Made by a program: the position numbers and the translations under genes. The notes under the pieces were generated by a model that saw only the letters and a program-made list of their open reading frames with translations, was not told the origin of the DNA and made no database searches. From Oscillospiraceae bacterium (GTDB lineage Bacteria > Bacillota_A > Clostridia > Oscillospirales > Oscillospiraceae): 6,029 nucleotides of DNA. The DNA lies in the NCBI GenBank assembly GCA_017415945.1, contig JAFQDR010000084.1, positions 1 to 6,029 of the forward strand, in the 5' to 3' direction. Positions 5,150-6,029 of the stretch are shown piece by piece (within the stretch, counting starts at the first letter, position 1; every line of letters starts with the position of its first letter).

Positions 5150-5548
5150 TTAATACTTCTTCTTCAGTATCACATAGCTGAGCCAGTACAGCACCACAAC
5201 CAGACACACACTGCCGCTGAAGAACATCATCAAGTCCTCTCTGCCCACCAGCTTGCTGACAATGCTGCTGACGGCGGCAATCATCACAAACAGATATCCT
5301 GCCCAGCTCCATGCCTTCAGACGAATGAATTTGTTGCGCTCGTCATTCATTTCAATGTCGTATTCTTCCTTGTATTCGGGATTACGCTTGTAGCGGATGC
5401 TGCGGACGAGGAATACGATGCCCACACCCATGAGCCCGCCGCCCATGCCGCCCCAGTAGCTGTCAATCATGCCGATGGCGCTGCAAATCCACAGCACGAT
5501 GCCCAGAATAATTTCCACTATACTTGCAATGAAACGTTTGGTGTTCAT
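5150..5548 (-). CDS. Four-helix membrane protein paired with a Cro/C1-type regulator
   Basis: This 132-residue protein has four likely helices (about 7-27, 33-52, 80-100, 107-127) in two pairs, separated by a charged cytoplasmic loop (52-79) that contains NDERNKF at 68-74. It ends in the basic KKKY. The NDER loop followed by a K-A-rich helix start resembles small DUF2178-type membrane proteins often found after compact helix-turn-helix regulators; this resemblance is from memory and tentative. The start is supported by AGGAGGA (5556-5562 on the - strand), placed inside the end of the regulator gene, which stops 3 bases before. The two are therefore one operon under the promoter at 5790-5818. 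No simple terminator follows; the palindromic element at 5016-5128 is the first strong hairpin downstream. Function is unknown. Confidence 0.8.
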   Translation of the reverse strand: MNTKRFIASIVEIILGIVLWICSAIGMIDSYWGGMGGGLMGVGIVFLVRSIRYKRNPEYKEEYDIEMNDERNKFIRLKAWSWAGYLFVMIAAVSSIVSKLVGREDLMMFFSGSVCLVVVLYWLSYVILKKKY

Positions 5549-5551
5549 GGT

Positions 5552-5749
5552 TCAGTCCTCCTCGTAAATAAATACTTCTTCAATGGTCATGTCAAAATAT
5601 CGGGCGATTTTGAACGCCAGCTGGATGGAGGGGTTGTACCGTCCGTTTTCCAGAGAGCTGATGGTCTGGCGGGATACGCCCAAAGCCTTGGCAAATTCCT
5701 CCTGACGGATGCCCCGTTCCTTGCGGATGCTTTCGATTCTGTTTTTCAT
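5552..5749 (-). CDS. Compact Cro/C1 (XRE) family transcriptional regulator
   Basis: This 65-residue protein is a single helix-turn-helix domain with no effector domain. QEEFAKALG (16-24) and SRQTISSLENGR (26-37) form the DNA-reading unit, with recognition helix about 26-33. NPSIQLAFKIARYFDMTIEEVF completes the five-helix fold typical of this short subgroup. It should bind DNA as a dimer at inverted repeats. A strong binding site (AAAGGAGG, 5757-5764 on the - strand, 7 bases from the ATG) fixes the start. The gene is first in an operon with the four-helix membrane protein, and two matching 18-bp inverted repeats frame its promoter, so autorepression is likely. Signal sensing must come from elsewhere, possibly the membrane partner. 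Confidence 0.92.
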   Translation of the reverse strand: MKNRIESIRKERGIRQEEFAKALGVSRQTISSLENGRYNPSIQLAFKIARYFDMTIEEVFIYEED

Positions 5750-5756
5750 AGGCGAA

Positions 5757-5764
5757 CCTCCTTT
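5757..5764 (-). promoter_or_regulatory. Ribosome binding site of the XRE regulator
   Basis: AAAGGAGG on the - strand lies 7 bases before the ATG at 5749. It begins three bases after operator 1 ends, so a bound repressor would also sit close to the start of translation. Confidence 0.85.
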
Positions 5765-5766
5765 GG

Positions 5767-5784
5767 TGTAAAGCGTCCTTTACA
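5767..5784. promoter_or_regulatory. Operator 1: 18-bp perfect inverted repeat at the predicted transcription start
   Basis: TGTAAAG-CGTC-CTTTACA has two perfect 7-base arms around a 4-base spacer. It covers the predicted start of transcription (near 5783) of the - strand regulator operon. Its symmetry and size fit a dimer of a Cro/C1-type protein. A sister site lies 46 bases away, centre to centre. Confidence 0.7.
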
Positions 5785-5789
5785 ATTAG

Positions 5790-5818
5790 AGCATAGCATA
5801 GAGCGGAGAAAATGTCAA
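5790..5818 (-). promoter_or_regulatory. Sigma-A type promoter of the XRE/membrane-protein operon
   Basis: On the - strand a perfect TTGACA (5813-5818) is followed after 17 bases by TATGCT (5790-5795). A second TATGCT (5795-5800) is only 12 bases away, too close to serve. Transcription would begin near 5783 and give a leader of about 35 bases. Confidence 0.78.
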
Positions 5819-5830
5819 GTAGACTTTACA
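5813..5830. promoter_or_regulatory. Operator 2: imperfect inverted repeat covering the -35 box
   Basis: TGTCAAG-TAGA-CTTTACA matches operator 1 in arm length and spacer length with one arm mismatch (C for A). That mismatch is the base that creates the TTGACA -35 box on the - strand, so the site appears to combine operator and promoter sequence. Confidence 0.65.
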
Positions 5831-5910
5831 ATTCGTCCTCGCGAACTTCATATCGCTATCCACTCGCAGGCTCGTGGAGGGCGCTCATTTCGTTGCTCGT
5901 CCTCTTTGCT

Positions 5911-5969
5911 CTGCATCTTTTTTAAATCTAAATTCGCAAGCGAATTTCGGAATGGATAGAAAGATGCAG
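5911..5969. repeat. Nested inverted repeats in the right-hand intergenic region
   Basis: CTGCATCTTT (5911-5920) is the exact inverse of AAAGATGCAG (5960-5969). Between them AAATTCGC (5930-5937) pairs perfectly with GCGAATTT (5940-5947) over a two-base AA centre. A further 7-base pair, CTATCCA (5856-5862) with TGGATAG (5953-5959), lies just outside the left arm. No T run follows, so this looks like a repeat element and not a terminator. Confidence 0.5.
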
Positions 5970-5985
5970 CAGCAATCTGTGGGGG

Positions 5986-6016
5986 CAAAAGGACAGGAGC
6001 GAATCCCTGCCCTACA
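5986..6016 (-). repeat. GTAGGG-type element, copy 3
   Basis: Read on the - strand the segment starts with GTAGGGCAGGGATTCGC, followed by CTCCTGTCC. CAGGGATTCGCTCCTG is an imperfect hairpin (CAGG pairs with CCTG, and GA-TC inside). The shared GTAGGG edge links it to the two copies near 3783-3861. The remaining sequence to the window end shows no gene. Confidence 0.4.
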
Positions 6017-6029
6017 ACTATGATGCAGC

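Noticed and set aside
5123..5959. + strand reading frame of 278 codons over the regulator operon
   Set aside because: It is antisense to the XRE and four-helix genes, His/Gln-rich without any domain, and runs through the operators and repeat regions; the - strand genes have proper binding sites and promoter.

Overview
The window reads as chromosomal DNA from a strictly anaerobic Gram-positive bacterium of the class Clostridia, most likely a gut Oscillospiraceae/Ruminococcaceae type. This rests on three things: strong AGGAGG ribosome binding sites before nearly every gene, the Firmicutes-style rnfCDGEAB gene order with a cysteine-rich RnfB, and GTAGGG-type palindromic intergenic repeats of a kind common in that group. 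The taxonomic placement is inference, not a database result.

Positions 1-3769 hold the end of an Rnf operon on the + strand: the probable last codons of rnfC, then rnfD, rnfG, rnfE, rnfA and rnfB. The genes overlap by 1-4 bases or lie within 20 bases of each other, and the operon closes with a strong hairpin terminator. The products form the ion-pumping ferredoxin:NAD+ oxidoreductase. Electrons pass from reduced ferredoxin to the iron-sulfur protein RnfB, through the membrane [2Fe-2S] pair RnfA/RnfE and the covalent flavins of RnfD and RnfG, to NAD+ at RnfC, while Na+ or H+ is exported. All the key motifs are present: the flavin-threonine motifs, the paired membrane cysteines and the ferredoxin cysteine clusters. 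The operon promoter and most of rnfC lie upstream of the window.

Positions 3770-5149 hold small, poorly characterised membrane-protein genes. A translationally coupled pair on the - strand encodes a 78-residue two-helix protein and a 165-residue integral membrane protein with an HEGAH zinc-protease-like motif. A 90-residue protein with two membrane helices and a C-terminal zinc ribbon is read divergently from a near-consensus promoter and has its own terminator.

Positions 5150-5830 hold a - strand two-gene unit: a 65-residue Cro/C1-type regulator followed by a 132-residue four-helix membrane protein. Its promoter is framed by two matching 18-bp inverted repeats, one covering the -35 box and one at the predicted transcription start. 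This gives a readable autoregulation circuit, and it is the most informative regulatory signal in the window.

The intergenic spaces (3770-3887, 5003-5149, 5831-6029) are filled with palindromic repeat-like elements of at least three kinds. I see no tRNA, rRNA, CRISPR array, transposase gene or recognisable riboswitch.
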